Assembly (NCBI GenBank): GCA_040954595.2
Contig: CM082581.2
Span: 13,764,001 to 13,828,000 of the forward strand
Direction of reading: 5' to 3'
DNA length: 64,000 nucleotides
From: Balanoglossus misakiensis
Taxonomy: Eukaryota > Hemichordata
A program made the position numbers and the translations under genes. Positions 49,921 to 64,000 of this stretch are shown piece by piece. Numbering within the stretch: position 1 is the first letter of the stretch; every line of letters starts with the position of its first letter. Below the pieces are notes generated by a model. That model was not told the DNA's origin and did no database searches. It worked only from the letters and a program-made list of their open reading frames with translations.

Positions 49921-52900
49921 CTACTTCCATAAGTTGCTTAGCTTGTCTGAGATGGGTGTAAAGTAGCCTAAGACCTTGTCCACAATCCCCTCCTCTGAAA
50001 CAATCAAGAGAGATACAGCAAAAACTTTATCTTTCTGGTCAACACACACGGAAAAAAAACACACACCAACAAATGCGGCACATATCAGCACGTACAGTAC
50101 TGGAAGCAACCTGCACACACTGCAATACAGGGAGAACAAGAAGATTGGCAACAATTACTGCCATATTGCAGCAAAACAAGCAAAACACAACAACAAAACA
50201 ACAATACCGGTATAAACAGACATGCACTACAAAATGGATCCAGTCTTGTCACAAGCAATGGTGTATCATACTTTGCTTAAACTGTACAGGTAGTGCCAAA
50301 ACATTATGTTTTTATCCAACATTTACAGTTTAGGGTGCACAAGATATTAGCATTTTAATCAGACTTGTCGTAATCACAGGTCTAAAACATGCCAATTTGA
50401 GTATTAAATTAGTAATTTTTTAAGTGTTGGCTTCTTAATGTTTTTTGTTTTAGAAAGACATGGATACAAAATAACATTAACAGAAGGTGGTGAAAGTTGC
50501 ATGCCAACAGACAACAATGTGAAATGTGCAAAGCATTACAACACACACAGTCACTGACGGCATTAGCAACAAAATTAGTATTTTCATCACACACACACAA
50601 TGAGGTCTATAGCTACTTGACAAGCATCGCAAGACAGCCAGTCATGTTAGTTTCAAACAAAAGTATTCCAAACAGAGTAAATTACAAAAATTCTCTCTTT
50701 CTGTCAATGCTATTTTGGTAGTTTGATATTGGTATAACTGATGTGGCATCTTGCAAAAGAATTTTCAGCAAAAGAATCATCAAAATCATTGTTGTTAGTT
50801 TGTTGTTATTGTATTACTTCATGTTTGTGTAAAGCATCGCAATTGCTCATTGCTCATGACTGCAGAACAATTCCTACATACGAAACTACCTGAAAAGGGT
50901 CTGGGTGGCCCCAAAGTTTCATGAGTAGAATGATTATAGCAGACAGCCGAGACATGACTAGCATATAACAGACTTTAATTCCTACAACACACTGTACTAG
51001 TACTGTACTGAAACTCTGCATTTTTTCTCTCTGTTGAAGGCTGCGATACTATCTCACAAAAATATCTCCTGAATGATGAAATTAGCTCAATAAGAGAAAC
51101 ATACGGTTTGCTGTACTCTGTAAATGTACTAATGTGTGGAATAATTACCTAGTCATGATTTCATATGGCCTTCTAACAAAATGCCCAAGGAGTAGATGCA
51201 TGAAGGACTTTAATGGAAAGACTTAATTGCATGGATATTAACAGAAAAGACATAAACTTTAAGCCCTGTAATACTTGGACTCAAGCTAAGCTGATTTTCA
51301 AGCAATTCATAGAAAGGAACATTCTATTTTAAGGGAGCTGTAATGATGTAAATACCTGGGGTGTGTGTGTGACTTGAATTTTGAAGCTTTCCATTGAAGA
51401 TTATAGGAACGAATATGTTGTGCATTGTGCACAAAAGATATCTCATTTATATACGAGAAATAAATTAAGGTTAAAATCCAATAGTCATCCATTCACTCTT
51501 TCCTAGAAAATTCTTACACTGAAAGGTAAAAAAGTATTCAAATCATGCTTGTTTATCACAAATAAGTACAATATTTTAAGAGCATCACACTACTGACTAG
51601 ACTGACACAAAATCTTAAGATCTTTCCTATATTCATGTAAACAAGGCTTCAGAACAAAATTTCAGTGAGTGAAGAATTCTATTGCTGTTGCTTAAAATCT
51701 CAGCTTTTAAGAATTAGCTATAAAAGTATACTTATTGTGAGTGTATTTTTGAGCACTGGAATGTTTGCATTGGGTTTAATGCACATGCATTCTGAAAGAC
51801 ATTTTTATTCTGGTTTCAAAGATGTCTGCTCACGTCATCTCAGTACCATTTATTCTAGCTGATTCCTTATTTTGAATGACGCTAATGATTTAATGTAAAT
51901 CTGTCACAAAGCTACTAACTCTCGTTGGCTCTGGCAAGTAAACCTGTTATACCATAGCCCTTCTGATGAATGTCTGCACATTAGAAATTTATTAGCATTG
52001 CTGAAATTCAATTCTTTTAAGCTGTAACATTTGGTTTGTATTTCTTAAGAACGCCACATTTTTCGGTTGAATGTCAAACTGCAAACAATGAAGTTCAATT
52101 TCATTTGTCGGGTTAAAGAATACTTTGAAAAATCACATGCAGTTGGCAGCTTAATCAGATTATGCAGCTGCAATATGTCTTCTAACCTGAAGCATCTTGA
52201 AGTCAGAAAGTGCAACCCACAATATATTTTCAAGATAATTTTGTGATTAGCCAAGCCGAAACACAACAAGGACACGCTAATCTGTGATGCAGAGAATCTT
52301 CACAGAAAATTGCCTTCAGATGAGGAAATATATCCCCACTGGTTGTGTGGTTTGGCTTGAAAAAGTGTCGGAGTATGAACATGATTATAGTGAAATCAAT
52401 CATGCAGACTGAATTTGCCAAACAATCACGTACATGGCATGCACACACAACATCACTTTCATAGTTTTCTATTTTGATGGCCCAGATGAGTAGAATGTCA
52501 TTCCACTTTACAAGAAATCTACCAGTTTGTTTTGTTATCTCGTAAACCTCTTGGGGATCCATACATTTGCTGATAACAGTAACTTCCCCATCAAACTACC
52601 AATGATAAAATTTCATCTCCAAAGGTCAGAGGTCATGCCTGTGAAAATGAAGACAGCGTTGCTATGCCATGGGCCACTGATATGAAACTTTTGCTCGATA
52701 AAGCGACGCTGAACACCAATGATTGCGCTGAAATCCATAACCTAACATTTGAACAGCTGCCTACCTAACACAAAATTTCTCTCGTGGTTTAATATCCAGA
52801 ATCTCTCTTATTCATTTTTTACATTACAACTAACATACACAAAAAGTGGAATTATAAATCCAAAGGGGGCTTGCTAATGGGTTATTTTTACTTCAAGACT

Positions 52901-55900
52901 GCACTGCCAAAGATTTCACATTCTGATAATGTTTCTTATTTCTTATCAACATCTAAATCTGAGAATTTATATTTATGTCTCCCTGCCTTCTATTAGATGT
53001 CCATGGTTGGAATTCTGCACAGGATGAGTAAAATGCAGTATGCATATGGTACATGGCAAATCTAAGCTTCTCGAGCAGATAAATCATTCAATCTCACATG
53101 CTTGCTATATGGCTTATATACGCGTTACTGCGAGCATCTTTCAGAAGACACTATTCATTTAATGTCTGACTGCAAAAGAATTGCAGGATTTAATAATAAT
53201 TTCAGAAGTTTAATCAACAGCATCCCCTTTGAGCCAAATACGGACACGAAACAAAATTCCTCAGCTGGGCCTCTGAGTATTTCACTCCTGTGAGTCGATC
53301 TCCGCAGAATGTAATAAGGGAGAGCGTAATCAGAGCTGTGTCCAGAAGGATTTACAGGTGATCTGATTTATTATGGCTTAAAGTACAAGACCATACCGGA
53401 GAATGTGTTTTAATTCAGATTTGAGATTACTGCGGGCTGAACTCCTCTATCCTTGAATTCAAAATGAATACCTGGCTGTAATAAGCTGCCAGACATTTTC
53501 AGATGAAATTAAAACAATGTGAAAAATAGATTTCTGAGGGCAAAAAATCCAATACAACACACACACAAACAAACACACACATACATTATCCATCTACCAG
53601 TAAATCTAATTTTTTCAGACAATAATATTGACATGACAATTACAGATAAACATTGAATGGTACAGATAATTAGCCTGTGGAGCAAATCTCTTGTATTTTC
53701 ATTATAATTGTGCCCTGCATATAACAGTGTACATCTCATTCGTGTCTGTCAGGAAAGTGACATGAACATCCGGCTGCCCAAGCACTTTCAAGCAAACAAC
53801 AAACAAAATCCTCACAAGGAGGATTAACTTCACATGCCTTGACAGCCAAGCTGGTAGCTTTCCGTTTCTGCCTTTCTCGGATGAGTCAAACCTTTTCAGG
53901 AATGAATATATGATGCATCTGACATAAAGACAGGAGGAAACTTTGGAAAAACAGAGTTCAAGCCATAGGCAACATTGAATTTCTGCAGAGAAGACCAATT
54001 GACATTCCAAGGAGATGGCAATTATTCTTTCTGCTGTGGTAATTGGTTCGAGTTCCATTACTGCGGCAGTCTCTGCCTTTAACAACAATCCTGTTTATGC
54101 TCGTGGTGTTCTGACTATCTGGGTTCATCATTACAACACCGCCTAGCACTCGTTTGACTGAAAAGGCAAGGCTGTAACTTGGGTAATAGCCTTTCAGGAA
54201 TTATTAGTCTGGGTCTGCATATTCCCGGGCATCAAAGGGAAACCTCCACATAGTCTTCTACTAGTGAAGGCATTTGCTGAGAGGTTTTTAAACCAATGTT
54301 CGTTCACAATAGGGATCTTCATTTTCTGTTTAAATTGAACATTCTCTCTCCTGGAATTGACGGAAGGCAAAATCACTCAGAAATTCCTTTTGCCTCAGTG
54401 TTACTTTGTCCTGACACCCTCCCTTTTCCTGCACCCTCTTCAGATATACACTAAAATAAAGCACACTCCATCCACAAACATTTTCTCAGGAATTCTCTTC
54501 ATTTCACTATGTGATAGATATCGTACAAGTACAAAATCATAATTGATTGTAAGAATCTTGGACTGTTCCTAGGTTTGCTATTTCCAGTATTCTGGTTGTT
54601 CGGCTAGAAATCTATGATATATCTAATGTGCTCTTGAATTTGGCTTTAAAAACAATAAATACTACCAAACAAGAAATGTTACGATATCACAGTTGAAGGA
54701 TAAAATAAAATGAACATCGAAAATTGTTCAAATATTGTACAGTTTTTCAAACCTGTTTACTTGACAATAAGTAAATACATGTACAAATGTATATAGATAT
54801 ATGTACATCATATATTCTGGCAGTAATGACTTTCTTAATGTACTCAGTTGCACTTAAACTTAGGTTTGCAATTCCTAGATCACATGACACTTATGTTTAT
54901 TTTATTTAAGTTTAAAAAATCACACATACTTCGTACTCATGTACAATGTACATCCATTTTGGCATTCTGATATTCTGTGTTAATGCCAAAATATCCACAA
55001 AAGTTGATTATTGTCAATTATGTTAAGTAGTTAGTCCATTAATGTGTTTTTGGTTGGGGTTTTTTGGGGGTGTGGGTTAGTATTCACATTGCTAACACCA
55101 CTATGAGACACACGCAAAACACCCAACATCAAAATGGCAGCACACAGCAACATCACCATGGCAACTAGATAAAGGTGAAACAACAACAAATACCACCACC
55201 ACCTTCATCATCGTCATCGATGGCTGCTTGCTGCTGTGCCTGCATTTCCATGGGGGTTTTCTTCTTGCGTCCTATTCTTCCAGCCTCAGGATCCACTGGT
55301 TCCTCTTCCACCCTCTTTTTCAGACCATACTACAAACAAAACAAGCAAGAAACGCCTTTACTATATCAGCAATGATTTCATCATCGATCTGAATATTAAC
55401 ACTAAGCATTTAATTCTGTCTCAGGGAGTAAACAAGAAACCATTGGTTGATGCACAGAAGAAAATACTGAAAAAAGGCCCGAAGTTATGAATAGTGGACC
55501 TTGAATGGGTTTCCTGGAATGGAATGATGACGCTGCCAGCAGAACTGACTGAATACCAATAGTAAACAATTCTTCCATCTGACAGCAATTCAATCATATT
55601 GAGAGATTATTAAAAGGAGGTGAGTGCAATCAGAATAAAAACGTGCACAAACTACAAATATAACCATTCCAACATTCTTCTGCTTGCAAATTGGTTACCA
55701 TGGCAGTGGACAGTTCTATAGACTAGACCGGTGTTTCCTTAGCAGCACAACTGTGGCAGCATGCAGTCTCAGTTGTTGTCTACTGTCCAGAAACTGAACA
55801 TAATTTATTGCACAGTCTAGCAGACCTAAATTAAATCCCTGTCAGGGTCTGTTCTGGTAGTATGAGCTAGTTACATGGATGCAATCATATTCACCCAATC

Positions 55901-57937
55901 ACTGTCTGATCATTTTTGGTATAGAACGTACTGCTTAGTTGTATAATTGACTTTGGAAACAAAACATCAGTTTTGACTTTGGCATTATATAAACTTTGCT
56001 GCTAACGCTTGCTGATTGATTGATTGATTGACCGATCAATTAATCACTGCAGGCTTACGAAACATCAGATGATGATCATCGATAATGAACAAATCCCCCT
56101 TATATCAGTTCTCTTAAATTCTAACCGAAGTATATCAGTATCTCAAGAAAAGAGTTCCTGAAAGAAAATGCAGGTGAAAAAGAAGAAGACCAAACATTCT
56201 GCTGTCTGAATATCATCCTTGACTAACATGTACATTAGAGACACCTGACCTCAGACCCCTATACCGTGGCACTAAAAGCTAACGTTCCCTCAGGAAATCA
56301 AGTTCCTTGAATAATGATGTATCCCCACCATCCCTGGAGGCTATCCCTGCTGCGTCTCTATGGTAACCATTTTAACTTGTCTCAGTTACCCACTTTCAAG
56401 TACTTGCCTTGATCGCCAAGGTCATCTAGCACCTGACTGGCTATGGTTATGTTTTTGCCCCTTAAAAACTATATCAGATATAAGTAAAACCGGACACTCT
56501 ATACTATAGAGGTTCTTTACTATGTGGTTCCATATGATGTACATGTATTAAATACGTTCTACAGTCGAGAAGGTTACAGTCGACTAGACACAAATTCCAG
56601 CTATGCATCTATGCTTGCATGCACCATCGCCTATCATAGTGGTAATATCAGTTTCTGACTTCAACAACTGAGCCAACACCATCAGCCTAACATCTATGGT
56701 GTGAAATTAATGATCAAAACATATACTTTTATTCATCGATATTTGGTCTCACTTCATCGCTCCCAGAGGTTTGGACCCACAGATAGGGAAACAGGGTGAA
56801 AAGAGGGTTTTCTTTTAGGCAATGATTGTAGTGAACAGCTGGCTGGGAATTGGTACGTGTCACTTATTCAGTTTTTTATCTTGCAATCCAGATTTGTTGC
56901 CACAAGTCAAAGTGAGTGTCTGGAAAGACACTAGCTCGCAGCTGTGCTGATGACAGTTACAGCAATACATCAGACATGTAGCAAACATATTTGCATGATT
57001 GAGATGCTAAGTGGATTTTACACTTTGAGAACTGACAATCTGACTGTCAGTGCTAAACATGTTATCCACCAGATACACTTCACTGAAGCTTCTGTCATGT
57101 GTGAATTCAATGAATCTCCTAAAAACATCCACATACACTATCTGAAAGTCTTTTGAACAATGTATTCAAGACAAAATTTTTGTGAATTTATGACTTTATT
57201 GTTATCGTGCATATTTTCCCCATATTTCTAGTATCACGAGATTTGCATGTGAGTTTAAAGCACCACAAGAAATGGAAATTGAAGTTCTTGCCAATTACTG
57301 ATTTCTCTTTGGGTGGCCATGAAAAAAATGCAAAGCAAACAACTCGATGCCCTGATGGAAAGTCGCCAATAATTGATTTCGTGTATTAAAAAGATGAAAC
57401 CAGCTCATAAACAGAAACTGTGAAAATGCATATAGTTCTCCATAATGACCAATCAGGAAATACTTTAGATGTCCCCTCTAACTACCATGACAACAGCCAA
57501 TCAAATAATACCATACAAATTCTTCTGGCATGAAGAAAACATGCAGTCATTACCATGAAAGCAGGAAATGCAACCATACATTATACCTGAATGACACAAC
57601 CTTATGCTTCAGCAGGATCTAATATGTTGCCATGACAAGAGCTTATTACTAGTTACCAGGATATTACCAGAGTGCAACATTCCAACCTTGCACACTGACA
57701 GCCAATCATTACAAACCTCTGACATGTGTCAGGGCAAACTGAAACTTGTGACAGTTTCTGGCAGTCTCACCTTATCGCGAATATCCTGTCTGACTTTTTC
57801 TCGTTCTGCTTCAAATTTTGCATGTTTTGCTTTCCTTTCTTCTTCCTGTTCCCGCCTGGCCTCTGCAACCTCGGGATCTTCCTCTTCTGCGGCACCCTCT
57901 CCCTCCTCTTTATCACCGGCTATCTTCCCAAATTCTC
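49921..57937 (-). CDS. CPLX: Complexin (three exons; first coding exon not found)
   Basis: Exons on the - strand: 57937-57771, 55329-55203 (or to 55194) and 49994-49921 (TAG). The first encodes an acidic stretch then the helix EEERKAKHAKFEAERE and VRQDIRDK, ending in phase 0. The second begins YGLKKRVEEEPVDPE and has an Asp-rich end. The last encodes EEGIVDKVLGYFTPISDKL and ends NLWK. This matches complexin: accessory helix, central SNARE-binding helix spanning RDK-YG-KK, and a C-terminal amphipathic membrane-binding helix (vertebrate ESILDTVIKYLPGP). Known role: cytosolic presynaptic protein that binds assembled SNARE complexes, clamping and promoting vesicle fusion. About 120 residues are seen; vertebrate complexin 1 has 134. 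The incoming phase needs one base from an upstream exon. The donor of exon 2 is ambiguous, with two phase-compatible GT sites. No CAAX box is present on this last exon. Confidence 0.85.
49995..55202 (-). other. Complexin intron between the middle and last exons
   Basis: About 5.2 kb, with acceptor GATTGTTTCAG at its 3' end. I found no alternative last exon with a CAAX ending, but short exons could be missed. No repeat or transposon was recognised beyond scattered simple sequence. Confidence 0.5.
55330..57770 (-). other. Complexin intron between the first two visible exons
   Basis: A 2.4 kb phase 0 intron, donor AAG|GTGAGA and acceptor TTTGTTTGTAG. It splits RDK from YGLKK inside the central helix. 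A (TGAT)n run lies at 56013-56031. Confidence 0.65.
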
Positions 57938-60900
57938 CTGAAAATTGAACAGATATCCAACTATTAAAGGTATACAGTCACCTATGCAGAGATCTAGCCA
58001 ATCACAGGTTTTCAGTTGTCAGTTGTCAGATAATAATATTGGTACATGTATGTACATGGCTTATTAATGGACACGTCCGCAAAGGTGCTTGTTCTCAATT
58101 GAAATGTTAATTTTAAGTGTTCAATTATTGTGACAGTGATCTTTTAAAGAGCATGCATTATAGTCGGAATTGCAATATTCTCTCCAGACTAGTATAAATT
58201 TAGCTCTTGTAGTTCGTTCACATGTATGGGCAAGAAAAGTGCTTTCTTGTTTACACTGACAACGCAATTACGGTATTTTCCAATTGAGCTTCTACTACTG
58301 TATACTGATAACAAGATAAAATATAGAGCTTTTAAAAATGTAATGGGGCCTTACAAGGGCAATCTTGTCAATGCTTTCCAACCTTTTTTATTTTTCTCTT
58401 TGATTTTCCCTTTGCACAACCAACCTTTACATGCATGTGAAGTACATGACAATTGGGTTTCATATCTGACCAAAGGTACAGAGATAGATGTAAAAAACAA
58501 GAATAAACTCAATAGTGTATTGATTAATCTTTCATCATGAAATCACAAATATTTGGCTCACTTCACGTTACAGCCCCTTTATTGTATTCCCGTCAAGAAG
58601 CTGAGGTGAAGCGCTACACCTTTCACCGATCAGTTTTGTAGAATATTGATTGGCAGGTTTGCAATGATTGAATGTAGGTAGTCCTGTTGAGAGACAATCA
58701 ATTTGTCACTCTCATCAATACAATCAGTAGCCAACTCGCAGTCTCTACAAAAGTTGTGATTTTCAAAATAGCCCACCCCTGACCCCTTCACCATAAACGC
58801 ATCTCAGAATGACTCATTTCTCCATAAATTGGGTTATTACCAGAATCAGGTGATCAGGTCACCATGGAAACAGATTAGTGGTTGGATCCTTTAGTGACTG
58901 ACATCTTCAGCATTCAACAAATCAACATCACTTCTGAAGCATTCTTTCACAAAAGACAAGAGGACAATGTTATATCCCATTATTGTCCCTGTGTGTATAC
59001 ACAGCTAGAAAACTACAAACAGAGTTTAGGACATATGCCTGTACAGTCAGTAAGTAAGTGTTTCAAGCCCTGAAATACCGGTATGATACTTGGGGGCCTG
59101 TAAAATTGGTCAGATTTGTTGCCTTCCCCACAAAGATGCAATTTTTTAAAACAGACATATGATGACTACAAAACAATCAGCAGAAAATTTACAGGAGTAC
59201 ATGTCAATGAGAATCCCCACAATGCAAATGATATTGAAAGTTCACGAAATTTCAGCCACATTTGCGAGGATTGTAAGTAATATTGTAAGTAATATACAAA
59301 ATGAGTTCTGTTACAAGGTCAGTCAAAGAACAAACAGGCCGGTCTACATTAACTGTGAAGCAGTATTAATCCCAAAACAGCTCACAGCAATAACCTAGTT
59401 TCAAATCAATCCATTTGGCTAAAAACTCCAAAACTCATAAAATTCATCATCTGTCATTTTGTTGGCTTTCTTCATACTTTAAACTCCACAGGCAAGTGCT
59501 GATACTTTATGATTGCATGTCATTAAATTTATGAAAAATATTTAACAAGAAAAGAGTATGATTTAACTTTTGATATAATTTATGAAAATCAACGTTTGAT
59601 GATAAAATACGGATAATTAATGAAGTAAAAAAGCCAATTTAAACCAAGGTGACAAGAACTGATTTACTGTAGCCCGGAAGGATGAAGTCTGATAAGAATG
59701 AATTCATTGATAGCTGTCCACAGTGGCATATAATAGCAAGCTTAGAATTCTGCAACTCCACCCCAACAGCAGCCCACGTTCAGAAACTCGACACTACAGT
59801 CAGCAAATCATGGAGATTTATTTCTTATCCTCAGACGCATTAATGAAGTTGCATTTCACCGTTGCAGTCTAATTCCCACCATGCACCCAGCACACTGATT
59901 GTTCCAGAAGCATTGTGGTAGCCGTTTTTTAAGCTACATGCATTTGATCTATAGTTACACAATTTCTCTCGTTGCCAGAGTAGTGATAGAGGCAGAAATA
60001 CACACGGTTTCACCAGTACAGCTAGTATAGCCTGTGTTAACCGAACCCTGTCTAACACCCTTTCCAGTGAGTCTCCTTCACATAGAACCTCAATAAACCA
60101 GATGCCTCTGAAAACTGAACAATATACTTAGTTCCTGACAGAACTGAAAGAATTTAACTGTAGCAATCGCTGCGACCTTTCAAAACCATGTGTTTATGAC
60201 AAGAGCCACTTTGAATGCCTACGTTTGAGTGACCTCTCTCCTTAATTTGTTTCTTATCAAATTGATAGGACAGCCCAGTCAGAGAAAAAACCAAGGCCCC
60301 ATTCCATAATCAAATCACAGTTCTGTAAAGTAACATGGAGACAAATAGTGAGAGCAAAACTGACTCAAATTCAAAATTCAAAATGGCCGACATCTCTGTT
60401 TTAACTCTATGCCTATGGAGATCAATCAAGTAACAATTTTTATGAAAACAAGATGGAGAACTATCATTTTTTTCCTGAAAATCTGTCCTGAGGCATGCAT
60501 TTTTATCTTTGCTCTGACCCTTCATTAATTTTAATGACATTCATAATTTATTCTTAAAATTCTCAAGTGATGCAGATGCCATAGAGAACACATTATGCAT
60601 GCATCTACCCTTAACTTTCTCAGTGTTTAAATATTACCACATACTAGGTGATTTTATTATCAAAGGTTATCATCACAACTTCATGTACTTCATTTCATGG
60701 ACAGCTACACCTCAATACTGATTACAAAATATTTTTGAATTTTACTGGGTGAAACACAAAATTAACGAAAAAAAAAAAAAATTATAGTTCCTGATTTTAC
60801 TCACTCTGTTAAACATAATTTAATACAGCTGTATACTGCGATGAAATGCCTTTTCATTTCCCCCTATGCATATTTAATTATCGTATCTTGGATTGAAAAA

Positions 60901-63900
60901 CAGAATTTCACGACTGGCCTCTCAATTTACTGCACAATGGAAGATACCAAAACGCTGGGCAGGTGTGAAAGGCTGGAAATCGTGGGACAGTGTTTCCCAC
61001 AGGGGATAATATTATCCTAGAAATTGCAAAAAAAAAAGTATGAAACTGTTATAAAAATAGATGACATTTAAGAGGCTAACACGGTACTTATTTTTTTTCG
61101 TTTTTGACATTCATATTTGAAAATACAAGCTAGATTTAAGTTGTCATTTCGGCTCGCTGACAAAAATACACTTTTCCTGACTATAGTTGTGTGTATTGAT
61201 TACTCTGTATTTTCAATGCAATACATGTAATATTAGAAAAGGACTACTATGCTATGTGTCACTAATCCATACAAACTACAAGCACACGTCTACAAATCAA
61301 TATTTATCATTTCACTCTGTTCCAGTTTTCATAGGTACAGCACTATAGATCACAGAGGCCCTTGAAATATATTTCATAGCAGGAAATATTCTTTGCTGAA
61401 AAACGTCATCATTTCAGTGTAAACGTTCAAATTAAAAATTATATTAAATGTTCATTTTGTAAAAAAGGTATTTTTATTTATTTAACCTCAATATGGAAAA
61501 TAAAAGAAAAATTCAAATAGATAGAAAATTCCTAGAACAAGCTTGCTATATTTTTTTTGTGGTACTACATTTTATCTAATTTATTATCTGATTACTTAAT
61601 TGCCCTAAATTCGGTTCTTTACATTTGATAAATAGAGAAATGAAACTGCATGATGGAGCATGAGATGACAATGATGTACGACAAGCAATAATGAACATAT
61701 GGTGACACATCTGCTGTACTGATTCATGCACTAGACACAGTTTTATGAAAACATTCTCATTTCAGCGACATACATGGTTATTATGAAACAACATCACATT
61801 CAATTGTTGTCTCGTTTCAGCGTTAAAAAGAACCCTATCGCATCCAACAGATATCGGCACTGTCCAGGACGATTCTGACTTCATGTTTTCATCACAGAAA
61901 TCGACGCTGTGTACGCACTTTCCCTTCCTGCTCCACATTTTTTAAATTCTCATTCAAAAAGGAACATTCCCTTCACTCTCTTGTAACTGTCAATTCTACT
62001 TTGGCACAATTCAGCTGAAAGTCCAATCAATAGTGCTTTGCATGAATTCCCCTTTGAGTCTTCCTACACTTGAGTTCACTGCCCGACTTTCACAGCCTCA
62101 ATTTGTATTCACAACTCGACTAGATTTTATACTCCTTGCCTTTTGCTTTGTAACATTCTAGTCCCAAATTTTCCCTGCAGCACTTTCCACTCAGGGAACA
62201 CCATCCCCATGATGTGTTTCTCCGAGCAAAATCGGCAGAGCTTCAAATTCATTTCTCCTTTAAAATCTCAGATTTCTCACACTGCTCATTTTCGATTGAC
62301 ATTTATCAACTGACTAAACCATGAAATTGAGGTTTTTTCCTCTTTTTTTCTGCAATGATCACTCACTCTGCCAGAAATTCATGTTGATTTGTTAAATTCT
62401 CCTGCCATGTGTTTCTCCACCATTTCACTTAAGAAGTGTTCATTTTTTGTGCGCTTATTCTCTAACGCTCAATCCCTTGTATTTGTGGGGGGTCGGCAAA
62501 GGTAGATGAACAACTCGGGGATGAAAATGAAATCTCGCTAATGGATTAAGTCGCTGCGTGCGTGTGTGTGTGCAGGGCAGGGCGGGTACGTACAGCAAGA
62601 CAGATAACCATGTCTGGAGGGTACAGTAAGTCCATTACTTTTTGCAGCTGCATCAAAATACACATGCAGTCGATCTCCTGATGGGAGGATGGTAAAATCA
62701 TATTCACCTCAACCTTTACAAAACACCATTGAAACCTTCCCTACTGCTTTCCCTGTCATACTTTCAGCTCCATCAGCGACAGAGGTTGACTGTTATGGCC
62801 ATGCAAAATCCTACTCAACACATTGTAAAACTTCTCTCCGCGCATTCATAATATACGCATAAAATGGATCGTGCTTACATACAGAATGTGGAACAGACTC
62901 TGAGAAATAAATATATTCTGGGGATTTTGCAATCCAACCTCAAAGCAAGAGCAACATATCCACATTTCAGTGATGAAAATAATGCTAGATGAGATGTTTA
63001 CCTATGCTGAAATCAATAATCACCATAAGTGCCTTCTTAGGAATGAGTTTGTTCTCTTGGGAAAAGTACAAAACCATCAAATTCTAAATACGTAACTGGT
63101 GTTCTATATTATAAAATATCATCTTTCAAATTCAATTGCATCCGAGATTATACATTATGGATATGAAGTGTTTACTGAAAAAAATCTGTAGATGCTGTAT
63201 TTTTGGTTAAATTTTTTTCATTTTAACATACTGGTCGGCTATAGCTCCATGGCTCTGTTATTTAGTCAATAGTTGGGGATGAAATAATCCTCTTTAAGGA
63301 TTAGTTTTTAGTACGAGTTCATACTTGACCGTTTCAAGTCAGTGGGTGATTTGAGGTTACAAGTATCAGTCACATAATATGTATCCTCTGTCTTCCTGGT
63401 ACCACCCATTTGGCCCTACAATTTATTGCCCTATTTGCTGGTGTTGTTTTCCTGATATACTTTTTCAACAAAACCTCTTTTACATCTATTAGCAATACAA
63501 TGCATATCAATTCATGTCAAGTTCTTTGAATGCCAAAATCTCCATCTCTTGCACCAGGATGACAGGAGAATGTGATATTTTTCATGCAAAAACAAAACTT
63601 GTATTGCCCTGCAATTAATGAATCTGCCTGAATCCTGAGATACAATAGAGCACCTCAAATTAATGTGCATATTCATACAGAAAGTAATGAATTATTGAAT
63701 TATTAAAATGTGTGATGCAAATACGGGATCGAGCTGTATTTACCAAGTCAGTAATATTTCAGTTAAGAAAAAACACTGTGTTTTACCACAGTGAACTACC
63801 AATTACTACCACGACATTTTTTTCTCAAAAAAATGACGGAGATGGAAATTGGAATCAAACCTTTGACACTGCTAATCTTGCTTCCAACCAGCTGTTTTGC

Positions 63901-64000
63901 GACAAATGCTGCCATGTTTCGATCTCTTCCTCACACGTTGCAAATACTTTGAACACACTCGGCTGGATGATACTGTAAAGGAACAGAAATTACGAATACA
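57938..64000 (-). other. 5' intron or upstream region of complexin, no gene recognised
   Basis: The acceptor CAATTTTCAG at 57938-57947 shows that an upstream exon exists. I searched the - strand for an ATG exon ending in phase 1 at a GT donor and found none that resembles a complexin N-terminus. The first exon is therefore probably beyond 64,000. Otherwise AT-rich, with an A13 run near 60770. Confidence 0.45.

Noticed and set aside
53702-54088. 128-codon - strand frame in the complexin intron
   Set aside because: No recognisable motif, biased hydrophobic composition and no splice or promoter support; probably chance.
60807-60860. Possible - strand exon ending at GTGAGT near 60806
   Set aside because: Good donor, but the peptide is not complexin-like and the phase is wrong for the exon at 57937.
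63002-63033. Possible complexin first exon (ATG, eight codons, phase 1 donor GTAAAC, - strand)
   Set aside because: The phase fits, but the encoded peptide MVIIDFSI does not resemble complexin N-termini and the donor is weak.
1-64000. CRISPR array or prokaryotic operon
   Set aside because: The window is clearly animal nuclear DNA with spliced genes; the repeats found are not regularly spaced direct repeats with unique spacers.

Overview
The window is nuclear DNA of an animal. Genes are split by GT-AG introns, intergenic and intronic DNA is long and AT-rich, and the recognisable proteins are metazoan: a lysosomal sulfatase of the arylsulfatase G type, C2H2 zinc-finger proteins, PPAR-like nuclear receptors, and the synaptic SNARE regulator complexin. 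Style and gene content suggest a marine invertebrate (deuterostome or lophotrochozoan); the sequence alone does not fix the phylum.

Layout. (1) 56-1177, + strand: last four exons of an arylsulfatase G-like gene, whose catalytic half lies left of the window. (2) 1686-2837 and 5218-6369, - strand: two tandem intronless-looking five-finger C2H2 paralogues, both 383 aa with the chosen starts; the second has a decayed finger 2. (3) 8532-32355, + strand: PPAR-like nuclear receptor A, six coding exons, 418 aa, with a first intron of about 21.5 kb that fills a third of the window. (4) 35033-38519, - strand: paralogous nuclear receptor B, six coding exons, 381 aa, tail-to-tail with A and with nearly identical splice phases. 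(5) 40092-45401, + strand: a seven-exon secreted protein of 651 aa with WxxW propeller-like repeats, a DWIGIY beta-sandwich segment and a helical Cys-containing C-terminus. (6) 49921-57937, - strand: three exons of complexin; the first coding exon was not found and probably lies right of the window.

The genes do not form an operon or one pathway. The strongest biological points are the local duplications (a zinc-finger pair and a nuclear-receptor pair), the unusual seven-residue D-box shared by both receptors, and the domain combination of the secreted propeller-like protein. No rRNA, tRNA, CRISPR array, intact transposon or viral gene was recognised. Introns and spacers hold only short repeats, the best being a 47-bp motif present twice in receptor A intron 1. 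All exon models come from reading frame, splice signals, phase matching and paralogue comparison; no transcript or database evidence was available.
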